In this document: positions 56,462 through 64,000 of the stretch, piece by piece | How positions within the stretch are numbered: the first letter of the stretch is position 1 | Layout of the letters: each line of letters starts with the position of its first letter | Source: Variovorax paradoxus NBRC 15149 | GTDB taxonomy: Bacteria; Pseudomonadota; Gammaproteobacteria; Burkholderiales; Burkholderiaceae_C | Length of the DNA: 64,000 nucleotides | Reading direction: 5' to 3' | Assembly: GCF_001591365.1 (NCBI RefSeq) | Contig: NZ_BCUT01000001.1 | Location: 2,666,001 to 2,730,000 of the forward strand | Program-made: the position numbers and the translations under genes | Notes under the pieces: model-generated | The model's input: only the letters and a program-made list of their open reading frames with translations | The model's database searches: none | What the model was told of the DNA's origin: nothing

Positions 56462-57466
56462 ATGATGATGATGATGAAAGCGGCCACTTCGATGACCTCC
56501 TCCCTGTTCACCCGGCGTTCGCTCGCTGCCCTTGCCGCCGCCACGGCGCTCGGCGCGTTCGCGCCCGTGCATGCCCAACAGCGCGTGATCCACATCGTCG
56601 TGCCCTTCGGCACCGGCGCGGTGCAGGACACGGTGGCGCGCGCCTTCAACGCCGAACTGGGTGCGGCGCTCAATGCCAGCGCCATCGTCGAGAACCGCGC
56701 GGGCGCGGGCGGCACGGTGGGCGCGGCCGCGGTGGCCAAGGCGCCTGCGGACGGCAACACGCTGCTGCTCGCGGCCGCGAGCCACAACATCGCGGGCTTC
56801 CTGTACAGCAAGCTGTCCTACGACCCGCTGAAGGATTTCGTGGGCGTGGCCAACATCGGCAACGCGGGCTACGCGCTGGCCGTATCGAGCGGGCTCAATG
56901 TGTCGAACACGGCCGACTTCATCAAGGAGGTCAAGGCCAATCCGGGCAAGTACAACTACGCCTCGGCCGGCAACGGCAGCGCCACGCACCTGGCGATGGC
57001 GTCGTTCCTTGCCAAGGCGGGGCTGCAGATGACGCACATCCCGACCAAGTCGACCGGCGAGGCGGTCAACGAGGTGCTCGCGGGCCGCGTGCAGGCGGTG
57101 ATCTCGTCGAGCATCGGCGTGATGGGCTTCCAGGCCGATCCGCGCATGAAGCTGCTCGCCTCCACGGGCCAGGCGCGCAGCCCGTTCCTGCCAAACTTGC
57201 CGACGGTGGCCGAGAGCGGCCTGCCGGGCTACGCCTTCGATTCATGGATCGGCCTGCTCGCCCCGGCCGGCACACCCAAGGCCGAGGTCGAGCGCCTCAA
57301 CGCGGCCACCAACAAGGTGCTGTCCGATCCGGCGATCCAGGAGCGCTTCAAGCGCCTGGGCGTGGAGCCGCGCATGCAGAGCGCAGAAGAGTTCCAGAAG
57401 CTGCTGCGCGCGGACTGGGATGCGATGGGGGCGGTGGTCAAGGCTTCGGGGGCGAAGATCGACTGA
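56462..57466 (+). CDS. Tripartite tricarboxylate transporter substrate-binding (Bug) protein
   Basis: 334 residues. The start lies in a run of five ATG codons, giving MMMMM before KAATSMTSSLF; the true start could be any of these or the ATG at 56492. A signal peptide ending AQQ near residue 40 is followed by the Bug fold: IVVPFGTGAVQDTVARAFNAELGAAL, IVENRAGAGGTVGAAAVAKAPADGNTLLLA and YNYASAGNGSATHLAMASF. Bug proteins bind carboxylates and small aromatics in the periplasm. No tctA/tctB genes lie nearby, as is usual for orphan Bug proteins of Burkholderiales. Confidence 0.9.
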   Translation: MMMMMKAATSMTSSLFTRRSLAALAAATALGAFAPVHAQQRVIHIVVPFGTGAVQDTVARAFNAELGAALNASAIVENRAGAGGTVGAAAVAKAPADGNTLLLAAASHNIAGFLYSKLSYDPLKDFVGVANIGNAGYALAVSSGLNVSNTADFIKEVKANPGKYNYASAGNGSATHLAMASFLAKAGLQMTHIPTKSTGEAVNEVLAGRVQAVISSSIGVMGFQADPRMKLLASTGQARSPFLPNLPTVAESGLPGYAFDSWIGLLAPAGTPKAEVERLNAATNKVLSDPAIQERFKRLGVEPRMQSAEEFQKLLRADWDAMGAVVKASGAKID

Positions 57467-57472
57467 TCTTGT

Positions 57473-57519
57473 GCTGTTGTTTTTGGCGCTGTAGTTTTTT
57501 GGCGCTGTTGTTCAGGGCG
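57473..57519. repeat. Three tandem 15-16 bp imperfect repeats
   Basis: Units at 57473-57488, 57489-57504 and 57505-57519. The first two differ by one base and share a T6 run then GGCG; the third is truncated in the T-run. They lie just after the Bug gene stop and before the inverted repeat. T-runs without a proper stem make termination unlikely. Confidence 0.6.
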
Positions 57520-57544
57520 CGTGCACAGGCCACCGGGTACTCCC

Positions 57545-57733
57545 CTCCGCGAATGTCCCCCGGCCTGCGGCCTCCTCCTTGATTTCGCTGCGGGGAGCAC
57601 CCGATGCCCTGTGCACGAGCCACGCTGTCGGTTCGCGGCTGATCAACCAGTGCTCTGAACACGAGCACGCTGATGGGGTGCCCTGCGCAGCGAAATCAAG
57701 GAGGAGGCCGAAGGCCGGGGGACATTCGCGGAG
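57545..57733. repeat. Large inverted repeat (48-bp arms, 47/48 identical)
   Basis: The left arm (57545-57592) and right arm (57686-57733) are reverse complements with a single mismatch, enclosing a 93-bp centre that itself has weaker inverted similarity (GGAGCACCC against GGGGTGC). No coding potential is evident in the centre. The structure resembles a non-autonomous, REP- or MITE-like palindromic element in the gap between two operons. It occupies most of the 436-bp gap between the Bug gene and the hydroxyproline operon. Confidence 0.75.
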
Positions 57734-57836
57734 CAAGGTACCCCGTCGGCGTGATCGCACCCTGAATAACGAATCCGCCTTCGCCCCGATATCACAGAAG
57801 AACCCAACCCGGAAGAGCGCCCACCCTACGCATATC

Positions 57837-57869
57837 TTGACGATATATCGTTAATATATTTAAAGTAAG
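57837..57869 (+). promoter_or_regulatory. Predicted promoter/operator of the hydroxyproline operon
   Basis: TTGACG (57837-57842) is a candidate -35. The perfect palindrome ACGATATATCGT (57840-57851) overlaps it, followed by an AT-rich stretch that may hold the -10 element (TAAAGT, about 18 bp downstream of the -35). This AT-rich island is unusual in the GC-rich window. A repressor here would block RNA polymerase; the GntR gene at 63.6 kb is the likely one. AGGAGC lies before the GTG start at 57903. Confidence 0.6.
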
Positions 57870-57902
57870 ACCCTTCCCCACCGCACATCCAGGAGCGCTC
57901 AC

Positions 57903-58820
57903 GTGACCCAACCCCGCTGGCAAGGCATCTTTCCCGCCATCACCACCAAGTTCCACGCCGACGAAAGCATCGATGCCGAAGGCACCGCGCGGCACATCGA
58001 CTTCCAGATCCGCAATGGCATCCACGGCCTCGTCACCTGCGGCTCGCTGGGCGAAGCCAGCACGCTCACGCTCGAAGAGAAGCTGCAGGTCGCCCAGATC
58101 GCGCTCGAAGCCGCCGACGGCCGCATCCCGGTGCTGGCCAATGTGTCGGAAACCAGCACGCGCGAGGCGCTGCGCTACGTGGACGGGGCCAACAAGCTCG
58201 GCGTGGCCGGCTTCATGGTGATGCCCTCGGTGATCTACGTGGCCGATGCGCGCGAAGCCATGCTCAATGTGCGCACCATCGCCAACGCGGCGCAAAAGCC
58301 CATCATGGTCTACAACAACCCGGTGGCCTACCGGGTCGACCTGAAGCCCGAGCACATGCTGGAACTGGCGGACTGCGAATGGATCGCGGCCATCAAGGAA
58401 AGCTCGGACGACATCCGCCGCATCACCGACCTGCGCAACACCGTGGGCGACCGCTACCAGCTGTTCCTGGGCGTGGACGACCTGGCCTACGAAGGCCTGG
58501 CGCTGGGCTGCGATGGCCTCTTGGCCGGGGTGGGCTGCGCGTTCCCGCGCGAGACGGTGGCGCTGTACGACCTGATGAAGGCGGGCCGCTTCGCCGAGGC
58601 GCTGAAGCTCTACCAGTGGATGACGCCGATGCTGCACCTGGACGTGTCGACCAAGCTGGTGCAGAACCTCAAGCTGATCGACGTGCTGGTGGGCGTGGGC
58701 AGCGAGCACATGCGCCGCCCGCGGCTGCCGCTCATCGGCCAGGAGCGGGCCGCCATCGAGGCCATCGTGAAGAAGGCGCTGGCCACGCGGCCTGTGCAAT
58801 ACCAGTCGGTCGTGTCATAA
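57903..58820 (+). CDS. DapA-family lyase, likely 1-pyrroline-4-hydroxy-2-carboxylate deaminase
   Basis: 305 residues of the dihydrodipicolinate synthase/N-acetylneuraminate lyase fold. Schiff-base lysine in WIAAIKESSDDIRRI; the conserved tyrosine is in MVYNNPVAYRV; GLVTCGSLGEASTLTLEEK is the substrate carboxylate loop. In hydroxyproline catabolism this family member (LhpC/HypD) removes ammonia from pyrroline-4-hydroxy-2-carboxylate to give alpha-ketoglutarate semialdehyde. That reading follows from the neighbouring epimerase and dehydrogenase genes. Start is GTG with an AGGAG site. Confidence 0.85.
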   Translation: MTQPRWQGIFPAITTKFHADESIDAEGTARHIDFQIRNGIHGLVTCGSLGEASTLTLEEKLQVAQIALEAADGRIPVLANVSETSTREALRYVDGANKLGVAGFMVMPSVIYVADAREAMLNVRTIANAAQKPIMVYNNPVAYRVDLKPEHMLELADCEWIAAIKESSDDIRRITDLRNTVGDRYQLFLGVDDLAYEGLALGCDGLLAGVGCAFPRETVALYDLMKAGRFAEALKLYQWMTPMLHLDVSTKLVQNLKLIDVLVGVGSEHMRRPRLPLIGQERAAIEAIVKKALATRPVQYQSVVS

Positions 58821-58865
58821 TGCGCGCTCTCACTCTTTTTTCATCGTCCTTACCTGGGAACAAGC

Positions 58866-60005
58866 ATGAAGTCCAAAGCACACATGATTCCGTTTCTCGG
58901 CCTCGTGGCGGCCATCGCCGTTGCAGGCCACGCGCATGCGCAGCAGGAGCAGGTCGTCAAGATCGGCCACAGCGGGCCGCTCTCGGGCCCCAATGCCTTC
59001 GCGGGCAAGGACAACGAAAACGGCGTGCGCCTGGCCATCGAGGAACTCAACGCGAAGAAGATCAGCGTCGGCGGCAAGGCGCTGAAGTTCGAACTCGTGT
59101 CCGAAGACGACCAGTGCGACGCCAAGACCGGCGTCAGCGTGGCGCAGAAACTGGTGGACGACGGCGTCAAGTACGTGATGGGGCCGTATTGCTCGGGCGT
59201 GGCCATCCCGGCGTCGCGCATCTATGCCGACGGCGGCACCATGGTCTCCACCGTGGGCACCAACCCGAAGGTCACGCAGGGCGGCTACAAGAACCTCTTT
59301 CGCATCATCGCAAGCGACAACCAGATCGGCTCCAGCATGGCGGTGTACGCAGCCAAGGTGCTCAAGGTCACGAAGGTGGGCGTGATCGACGACCGCACCG
59401 CCTTCGGCCAGGGCCTGGCGGAAGAGTTCAGCAAGGAAGCGAAGAAGCAGGGCCTCACCATCGTGGGCCAGGAGTTCACCACCGACAAGGCCGTGGACTT
59501 CACCGCGATCCTCACCAACATGAAGGCCAAGGCGCCCGAAGCCATCTTCTTCGGCGGCTATGCGCCGCAGGCCGCACCCATGGCGCGCCAGATGAAGCAG
59601 CTGGCCGTGCCCGGCAAGCTGCTCGGCGGCGACACCGTCTGCAGCCCGGCCACCGGCAAGCTCGGCGGCGACGCGGTCAACGACCTGGTGTTCTGCGCGC
59701 AGGGCGGCTCCATCCTTGAAAAGGCGCAGAGCGGCCCGGCCTTCAAGGCCAAGTTCAAGAAGCGCTTCAACGCCGATGCGGATGCGTATGCCGCCTCGTA
59801 CTACGACCAGCAGATGTTCATCGGCGAGTCGATGCAGAAGGCCAACTCCATCGACCCCGACAAGGTGGGCGCCGAGCTCTACAAGACCACCTACAAGGGC
59901 GTGGCCGCCACCTACAGCTACGACGACAAGGGCAACATGAAACAGGCGCCGATCACGGTGTTCACCTTCAAGAACGCCGCGCCCGTTCCCCTCGCGAGCT
60001 ACTGA
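58866..60005 (+). CDS. Branched-chain amino-acid-type (LivK-like) ABC substrate-binding protein
   Basis: 379 residues. A signal peptide (about 1-25, ending AHAQQ) is followed by the type I periplasmic binding fold: [56 protein letters not shown] and [17 protein letters not shown]. Embedded between the deaminase and epimerase genes, so the ligand is probably hydroxyproline or a related imino acid. The permease and ATPase genes are not in this window. Confidence 0.9.
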   Translation: MKSKAHMIPFLGLVAAIAVAGHAHAQQEQVVKIGHSGPLSGPNAFAGKDNENGVRLAIEELNAKKISVGGKALKFELVSEDDQCDAKTGVSVAQKLVDDGVKYVMGPYCSGVAIPASRIYADGGTMVSTVGTNPKVTQGGYKNLFRIIASDNQIGSSMAVYAAKVLKVTKVGVIDDRTAFGQGLAEEFSKEAKKQGLTIVGQEFTTDKAVDFTAILTNMKAKAPEAIFFGGYAPQAAPMARQMKQLAVPGKLLGGDTVCSPATGKLGGDAVNDLVFCAQGGSILEKAQSGPAFKAKFKKRFNADADAYAASYYDQQMFIGESMQKANSIDPDKVGAELYKTTYKGVAATYSYDDKGNMKQAPITVFTFKNAAPVPLASY

Positions 60006-60019
60006 GCCTGAAGGACGAC

Positions 60020-60970
60020 ATGCAGCGCATCCAGATCATCGATTCGCACACGGGCGGCGAGCCCACGCGGCTGGTCGTCGGCGGCTTTCCCGACCTGGGC
60101 GGCGGCTCCATGGCCGAGCGCCGCGCGCTGCTGGCCGAGCGGCACGACCAATGGCGCGCGGCCACGGTGCTCGAGCCGCGCGGCAGCGACGTGGTGGTGG
60201 GCGCGCTCTTGTGCGAGCCGGTGTCGAAGGATGCCGCGGCCGGCGTGGTCTTCTTCAACAACACCGGCTATCTCGGCATGTGCGGCCACGGCACCATCGG
60301 CCTGGTCGCGAGCCTCGCGCACATGGGGCGCATCGGCGCCGGCGAGCACCGCATCGAAACACCCGTGGGCACCGTCACCGCCACGCTGCATGCCGATGGT
60401 TCGGTCAGCGTGCGCAACGTGCCGGCGTATCGGCACCTGCACCAGGTGGCGGTCAAGCTGCCCGGTCATGGCACCGTGCGCGAGACTGTGCGCGGAGATG
60501 TCGCCTGGGGCGGCAACTGGTTCTTCCTCGTGAGCGAGCACGGACAGCGCGTGGCGAGCGACAACCTCGCCGCGCTGACCGGCTACACCGCCGCCTTGCG
60601 CCGCGCGCTCGCGGCACAGGGCATCACGGGCGCCGAGGGCGCGGAGATCGACCACATCGAACTCTTTGCCGACGACAGCGAAGGCGCCGACAGCCGCAAC
60701 TTCGTGCTGTGCCCCGGCAACGCCTACGACCGCTCGCCCTGCGGCACCGGCACCAGCGCCAAGATCGCCTGCCTCGCGGCCGACGGCAAGCTCGCGCCGG
60801 GCGAGGTGTGGACGCAGGCCAGCGTGATCGGCAGCCGCTTCGAGGCCAGCTACACGCTGGAAGACGGCGGCAAGGTCGTTCCGACGCTGCGCGGCCGCGC
60901 CCACATCAGCGCCGAAGCCACGCTGCTGATCGACGACAGCGATCCCTTCGGCTGGGGCATCCGGCTCTGA
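60020..60970 (+). CDS. Proline racemase family, 4-hydroxyproline 2-epimerase
   Basis: 316 residues. The two catalytic cysteines of racemases/epimerases are present: [12 protein letters not shown] and [12 protein letters not shown] (a Thr at the second site would mean a dehydratase). Opens with [24 protein letters not shown], characteristic of the family. Expected reaction: trans-4-hydroxy-L-proline to cis-4-hydroxy-D-proline, the first step before the dehydrogenase encoded downstream. Corresponds to LhpA/HypRE. Confidence 0.9.
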   Translation: MQRIQIIDSHTGGEPTRLVVGGFPDLGGGSMAERRALLAERHDQWRAATVLEPRGSDVVVGALLCEPVSKDAAAGVVFFNNTGYLGMCGHGTIGLVASLAHMGRIGAGEHRIETPVGTVTATLHADGSVSVRNVPAYRHLHQVAVKLPGHGTVRETVRGDVAWGGNWFFLVSEHGQRVASDNLAALTGYTAALRRALAAQGITGAEGAEIDHIELFADDSEGADSRNFVLCPGNAYDRSPCGTGTSAKIACLAADGKLAPGEVWTQASVIGSRFEASYTLEDGGKVVPTLRGRAHISAEATLLIDDSDPFGWGIRL

Positions 60971-60981
60971 GCTCGCGCGGC

Positions 60982-62088
60982 ATGGACGCGGATGCCATCG
61001 TCATCGGCGCCGGCATCGTCGGCGCGGCCTGCGCGCATGCGCTGGTGCAGGCCGGCCGCCGCGTGCTGGTGCTCGATGCGCGCATCGGCGGTGCCACCGG
61101 CGCGGGCATGGGGCACCTGGTGGTGATGGACGACAACCCGGCCGAGCTTGCGTTGAGCCGCCATTCGATCGCGCAGTGGCGCGCCCTGGCGCTCCGCATG
61201 GGCGAAGACTGCGCGTACCGCGCCTGCGGCACGCTCTGGATCGCCGCGAACGAAGAAGAAATGGCCGAGGCCGAGCGCAAGCGCGAGCGGCTGTATGCAC
61301 ACGGCGTCGACAGCCGCCTGCTCGATGCGCCCGCGCTCGCGCGCGCCGAGCCCGCGCTGCGCAAGGGCCTCGCAGGCGCGCTCGAAGTGCCCGGCGACGG
61401 CATCCTCTATGCGCCGAACGCGGCGCGCTGGCTGCTCGCAGAGGGCGGCGCTTCGATCCGCGTCGAGCACGCGAAAGTCGATGCGATCGAAGACGACGGC
61501 ACGTTGCGGCTTGCCGACGGCAGCCGCCGCAGCGCGCCGCAGATCGTGCTGGCCAACGGCATCGAGGCCACGGCGCTGTGCCCCGAACTTCCGATCCGCC
61601 CCAAGAAGGGCCACCTGCTGATCACCGACCGCTACCCGGGCACGGTGCGCCACCAGCTCGTCGAGCTCGGCTATGTGACGAGTGCGCACCACAGCGACGG
61701 CGATTCGGTGGCCTTCAACGTGCAGCCGCGGCCGACGGGCCAACTGCTGATCGGCTCCTCGCGCCAGTTCGACACCACCGATCCGGCGGTCGAAGCGCCG
61801 ATGCTCGCGCGCATGCTGCAGCGCGCGCTCGGCTACCTGCCGGGGCTCGCGGAGCTCAATGCGGTCCGCTCGTGGACCGGCCTGCGCGCCGCCACGCCCG
61901 ACGGGCTGCCGCTGCTGGGCAAGCACCCCTGGCGCGAGAAGCTCTGGCTCGCGGTCGGCCACGAAGGCCTGGGCGTGACCACCGCGCCGGGCAGCGCGCA
62001 CCTGCTCGCGGCGCTGATGACCGGCGCCGCGCCTGAATTCGATGCGGCGCCGTATGCGCCGCGCGGCTTGCTGGAGAAGCGCGCATGA
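60982..62088 (+). CDS. FAD oxidoreductase, D-hydroxyproline dehydrogenase catalytic subunit (LhpB/DadA-like)
   Basis: 368 residues of the DAO/glycine-oxidase fold: AIVIGAGIVGAACAHALVQAGRRVLVLDARIGGATGAGMGH at the N-terminus and RSWTGLRAATPDGLPLLG with LWLAVGHEGLGVTTAPGSAHLLA near the C-terminus. It oxidises a D-imino acid ring to the pyrroline. It is followed with ATGA overlap by a small 2Fe-2S protein and then a second flavoprotein, the three-subunit arrangement of hydroxyproline and opine dehydrogenases. Confidence 0.88.
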   Translation: MDADAIVIGAGIVGAACAHALVQAGRRVLVLDARIGGATGAGMGHLVVMDDNPAELALSRHSIAQWRALALRMGEDCAYRACGTLWIAANEEEMAEAERKRERLYAHGVDSRLLDAPALARAEPALRKGLAGALEVPGDGILYAPNAARWLLAEGGASIRVEHAKVDAIEDDGTLRLADGSRRSAPQIVLANGIEATALCPELPIRPKKGHLLITDRYPGTVRHQLVELGYVTSAHHSDGDSVAFNVQPRPTGQLLIGSSRQFDTTDPAVEAPMLARMLQRALGYLPGLAELNAVRSWTGLRAATPDGLPLLGKHPWREKLWLAVGHEGLGVTTAPGSAHLLAALMTGAAPEFDAAPYAPRGLLEKRA

Positions 62089-62333
62089 GCGGCGAGACCT
62101 TGCTGCACATCGACGGCCAACCCGTCCGCGTGAAGGCGGGCAGCTCGGTCGCCGCCGCCTTGCGCGTGGCCGGCGCCATGGGCGTGGCGCGCAGCTCCGT
62201 CACGGGCCAGCCGCGCGCGCCCTTCTGCGGCATGGGCGTGTGCCAGGAATGCCGCGTGCGGATCGATGGCCGGCAAAGGCTCGCCTGCCAGGCGGTCTGC
62301 GCCGAAGGCATGCGCGTGGAGACCTCGGCATGA
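62085..62333 (+). CDS. Small (2Fe-2S) ferredoxin-type subunit of the hydroxyproline dehydrogenase
   Basis: 82 residues. The plant-type ferredoxin cysteine pattern C-x4-C-x2-C-x(n)-C is seen in FCGMGVCQEC...LAC. The lack of a longer N-terminal domain is typical of the small electron-transfer subunit of heterotrimeric D-amino/imino acid dehydrogenases. Overlaps both neighbours by 4 nt. Confidence 0.88.
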   Translation: MSGETLLHIDGQPVRVKAGSSVAAALRVAGAMGVARSSVTGQPRAPFCGMGVCQECRVRIDGRQRLACQAVCAEGMRVETSA

Positions 62334-63625
62334 CGGCCATGGCGCTGGAGCACTGCGACCTGCTGATCGTCGGCGCCGGCCCGGCCGGCATGGCGGCGGC
62401 CGTGGCGGCAGCACCGAGCGGCGCTTCGATCGCCGTGATCGACGACAACCCCGCGGCCGGCGGCCAGATCTGGCGCGACGGGCCCGGCGCGTCGCTGCCC
62501 GCGGCTGCGCGCAGGTGGCGCGATGCGCTCGAGCGCCACGCCAACATCCGCGTGTGCAGCGGCACGCGCGTCGTCGCGGCGCCCGGGCGCAACGAACTGC
62601 TGCTCGAAGACGCCGAGCGCGGCTGGCGCATGCGTTGGAGCAAGCTGATCCTCTGCACCGGCGCGCGCGAGCTGCTGCTGCCCTTCCCGGGCTGGACGCT
62701 GCCCGGCGTCACGGGCGCGGGTGGGTTGCAGGCGCTCATCAAGGCGGGGCTGCCGGTCGAGGGCGAGCGCATCGTGATCGCCGGCAGCGGGCCCTTGCTG
62801 CTGGCCGCTGCATCAACGGCGCGCGCGGCGGGCGCCAAGGTCGTGCGCATCGCCGAGCAGGCCTCGTTCGCGGCGGTCGCGGGCTTTGCCGCCAGCCTGC
62901 TGCGCTGGCCGGGCAAGGCGATGCAGGCGGCGGCGCTGGCCGATCCTCAGTACCGCACTTCGTCGCGCATCGTCTCGGCCCACGGCGGCACGCAGGTCGA
63001 ATCGGTTCGGCTCCTGCTGGGCGAGCGCGAGGTGGAGATCGCCTGCGACCGCATCGCCTGCGGCTTCGGCCTCACGCCCAACACGCAGCTTGGCCGGATG
63101 CTCGGCTGCGACCTGACACCCGCGGAGGCCGGCGCCCAGGCGCTGGCCGTCGATGCGCTGCAAGCCACCAGCCTGCCCGGTGTCTACGCGGCCGGCGAAT
63201 GCACCGGCTTCGGCGGCAGCGAGCGCGCCCTCGCCCAGGGCACCATCGCCGGCTACGCAGCCATCGGCAACGAGCGCGCAGCGAAGCAGAACGAACGCGA
63301 GCGCGCCCGCTGGAATGCCTTTGCCGCGCAGCTGCACCGCAGCTTCGCGCTAGCCCCCGCCATCCGGCAGATGCCGCAGCCCGACACCCTCATGTGCCGC
63401 TGCGAAGACGTGCCCTTTTCGGCACTCGCGGATTGCAGCGGCTGGACCGACGCCAAGCTCCACCGCCGCTGCGGCATGGGCGCTTGCCAGGGCCGCGTCT
63501 GCGGCGATGCGGCGCAGTTCCTGTTCGGCTGGACGCCGCCCGCGCCGCGGCCGCCGCTCTCGCCGGCGCGCATCGCCACGCTGGCCGGCCTCGTGCGCCC
63601 GGATGTCGATGTGGACCGACAATGA
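62330..63625 (+). CDS. FAD/NAD(P) oxidoreductase subunit with BFD-like 2Fe-2S domain
   Basis: 431 residues. An FAD-binding start DLLIVGAGPAGMAAAVAAAPSGASIAVIDDNPAAGGQIWRDG and the second dinucleotide site RIVIAGSGPLLLAAASTARAAGAKVVRIAE are followed by LPGVYAAGECTGFGGSERALAQG and a C-terminal BFD-like cluster domain with cysteines 356, 358, 381 and 386. It would carry electrons from the FAD and 2Fe-2S subunits to the respiratory chain. Start at 62330 overlaps the ferredoxin stop, and its own stop overlaps the GntR start. Confidence 0.87.
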   Translation: MTAMALEHCDLLIVGAGPAGMAAAVAAAPSGASIAVIDDNPAAGGQIWRDGPGASLPAAARRWRDALERHANIRVCSGTRVVAAPGRNELLLEDAERGWRMRWSKLILCTGARELLLPFPGWTLPGVTGAGGLQALIKAGLPVEGERIVIAGSGPLLLAAASTARAAGAKVVRIAEQASFAAVAGFAASLLRWPGKAMQAAALADPQYRTSSRIVSAHGGTQVESVRLLLGEREVEIACDRIACGFGLTPNTQLGRMLGCDLTPAEAGAQALAVDALQATSLPGVYAAGECTGFGGSERALAQGTIAGYAAIGNERAAKQNERERARWNAFAAQLHRSFALAPAIRQMPQPDTLMCRCEDVPFSALADCSGWTDAKLHRRCGMGACQGRVCGDAAQFLFGWTPPAPRPPLSPARIATLAGLVRPDVDVDRQ

Positions 63626-64000
63626 AGCCGAAGCAGCAGCAGCACCAGCAGCAAAACAAAACAATGGCCCCTCCGAAGACCGCGCCCCGCCCCCAGCCCA
63701 AGCGACGGGCCGCCGACCTCGCCTACGACGCGATCGAGACGCTGCTGTCCACGCTGCAATTGGAGCCTGGCAGCCAGATCGTCGAGGCCGACCTGGCCGA
63801 GCGCACCGGCCTCGGCCGCACGCCGGTGCGCGAGGTGCTGATGCGCATGGTGTCGATCGGCCTCATCGTGCAGCAGCCGCGCCGCGGCCTGCTGGTGTCC
63901 ACCATCGACCTGGCCGACCACCTCGACGTGATCCAGACCCGGCGCGTGCTCGAACGGCTGATCGCGGCCTGCTCGGCGCGCCGCGCCACCGCGCTGCAGC
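63622..64000 (+). CDS. GntR-family transcriptional regulator, truncated by the window end
   Basis: Only the N-terminal 126 residues are visible. A Gln-rich start (KQQQHQQQ) precedes the winged helix: LAYDAIETLLSTLQLEPGSQIVEADLAERTGLGRTPVREVLMRMVSIGLI, then a FCD-type effector domain begins (RRVLERLIAACSARRATALQ). ATG at 63622 overlaps the dehydrogenase stop (ATGA); ATG 63664 is an alternative start. It is the probable regulator of the hydroxyproline operon, whose control region has a perfect palindrome. Confidence 0.85.
   Translation, partial: MKPKQQQHQQQNKTMAPPKTAPRPQPKRRAADLAYDAIETLLSTLQLEPGSQIVEADLAERTGLGRTPVREVLMRMVSIGLIVQQPRRGLLVSTIDLADHLDVIQTRRVLERLIAACSARRATALQ

Overview
This 64 kb window is GC-rich (high G/C at third codon positions) and reads as the chromosome of a betaproteobacterium of the family Comamonadaceae, most likely Variovorax or a close relative. 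That placement is inferred from gene content and order: lptD-surA-rsmA, tkt-gap, Bug-type and LivK-type binding proteins, many GntR/LysR-regulated catabolic operons, and a dispersed CTCGAG-centred palindrome after a terminator. No rRNA, tRNA, CRISPR array, phage gene or transposase gene was recognised. About 60 genes are called, many in tightly overlapping (ATGA or TGATG) operons.

Layout. (1) 1-4.8 kb: outer-membrane biogenesis and ribosome methylation (lptD, surA, rsmA), closed by a strong terminator. (2) 4.8-8.6 kb, minus strand: a secreted barnase/RNase Sa-type ribonuclease with an overlapping barstar inhibitor, downstream of the malic enzyme maeB. (3) 8.7-14.7 kb: an operon-like run of an SPFH/YdjI-like protein, a zinc-ribbon DUF4178 membrane protein, a DUF350 membrane protein, a membrane-embedded spermidine-synthase-like protein and a lipoprotein-like FAD oxidoreductase. 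This is a little-characterised membrane/polyamine-type system; a stand-alone AdoMet decarboxylase (speD) lies 5 kb further on. (4) 14.8-19.7 kb: phytase-like esterase, LysR regulator, then speD, a MurU-like nucleotidyltransferase and pepP on the minus strand. (5) 19.8-23 kb: transketolase and GAPDH. (6) 23-34 kb: small single-gene units (two lipoproteins, monooxygenase, Nramp transporter, protealysin-like protease with emfourin inhibitor, YciI, pirin, VOC, amidase, CYTH-CHAD, a low-GC DUF6216 gene, SlyD). (7) 34.2-39 kb: a polar-amino-acid ABC transporter with a class IV aminotransferase and GntR regulator, preceded by a GntR-type palindrome. (8) 39-41.4 kb: LysR, DoxX, pirin. (9) 41.6-57.5 kb: a large catabolic region with a peptide/opine-type ABC transporter, 2-hydroxyacid dehydrogenase, omega-aminotransferase, acetylpolyamine amidohydrolase, small-molecule kinase, phospholyase-like class III enzyme, M20 deacylase and Bug protein. 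(10) 57.5-57.9 kb: a repeat-rich gap with a near-perfect 48-bp inverted repeat. (11) 57.9-64 kb: a trans-4-hydroxy-L-proline catabolic operon (deaminase, LivK-type binding protein, epimerase, three-subunit dehydrogenase) with its own GntR gene, cut by the window end.

How the genes work together. The right half is mostly scavenging: transporter plus catabolic enzymes plus a local GntR repressor, repeated three times. The clusters most worth following up are the SPFH/DUF4178/DUF350/SpeE-like/FAD operon and the amidohydrolase-kinase-phospholyase set at 51-56 kb, which together suggest breakdown of an N-acetylated, hydroxylated amine. All functions are inferred from sequence reading only.
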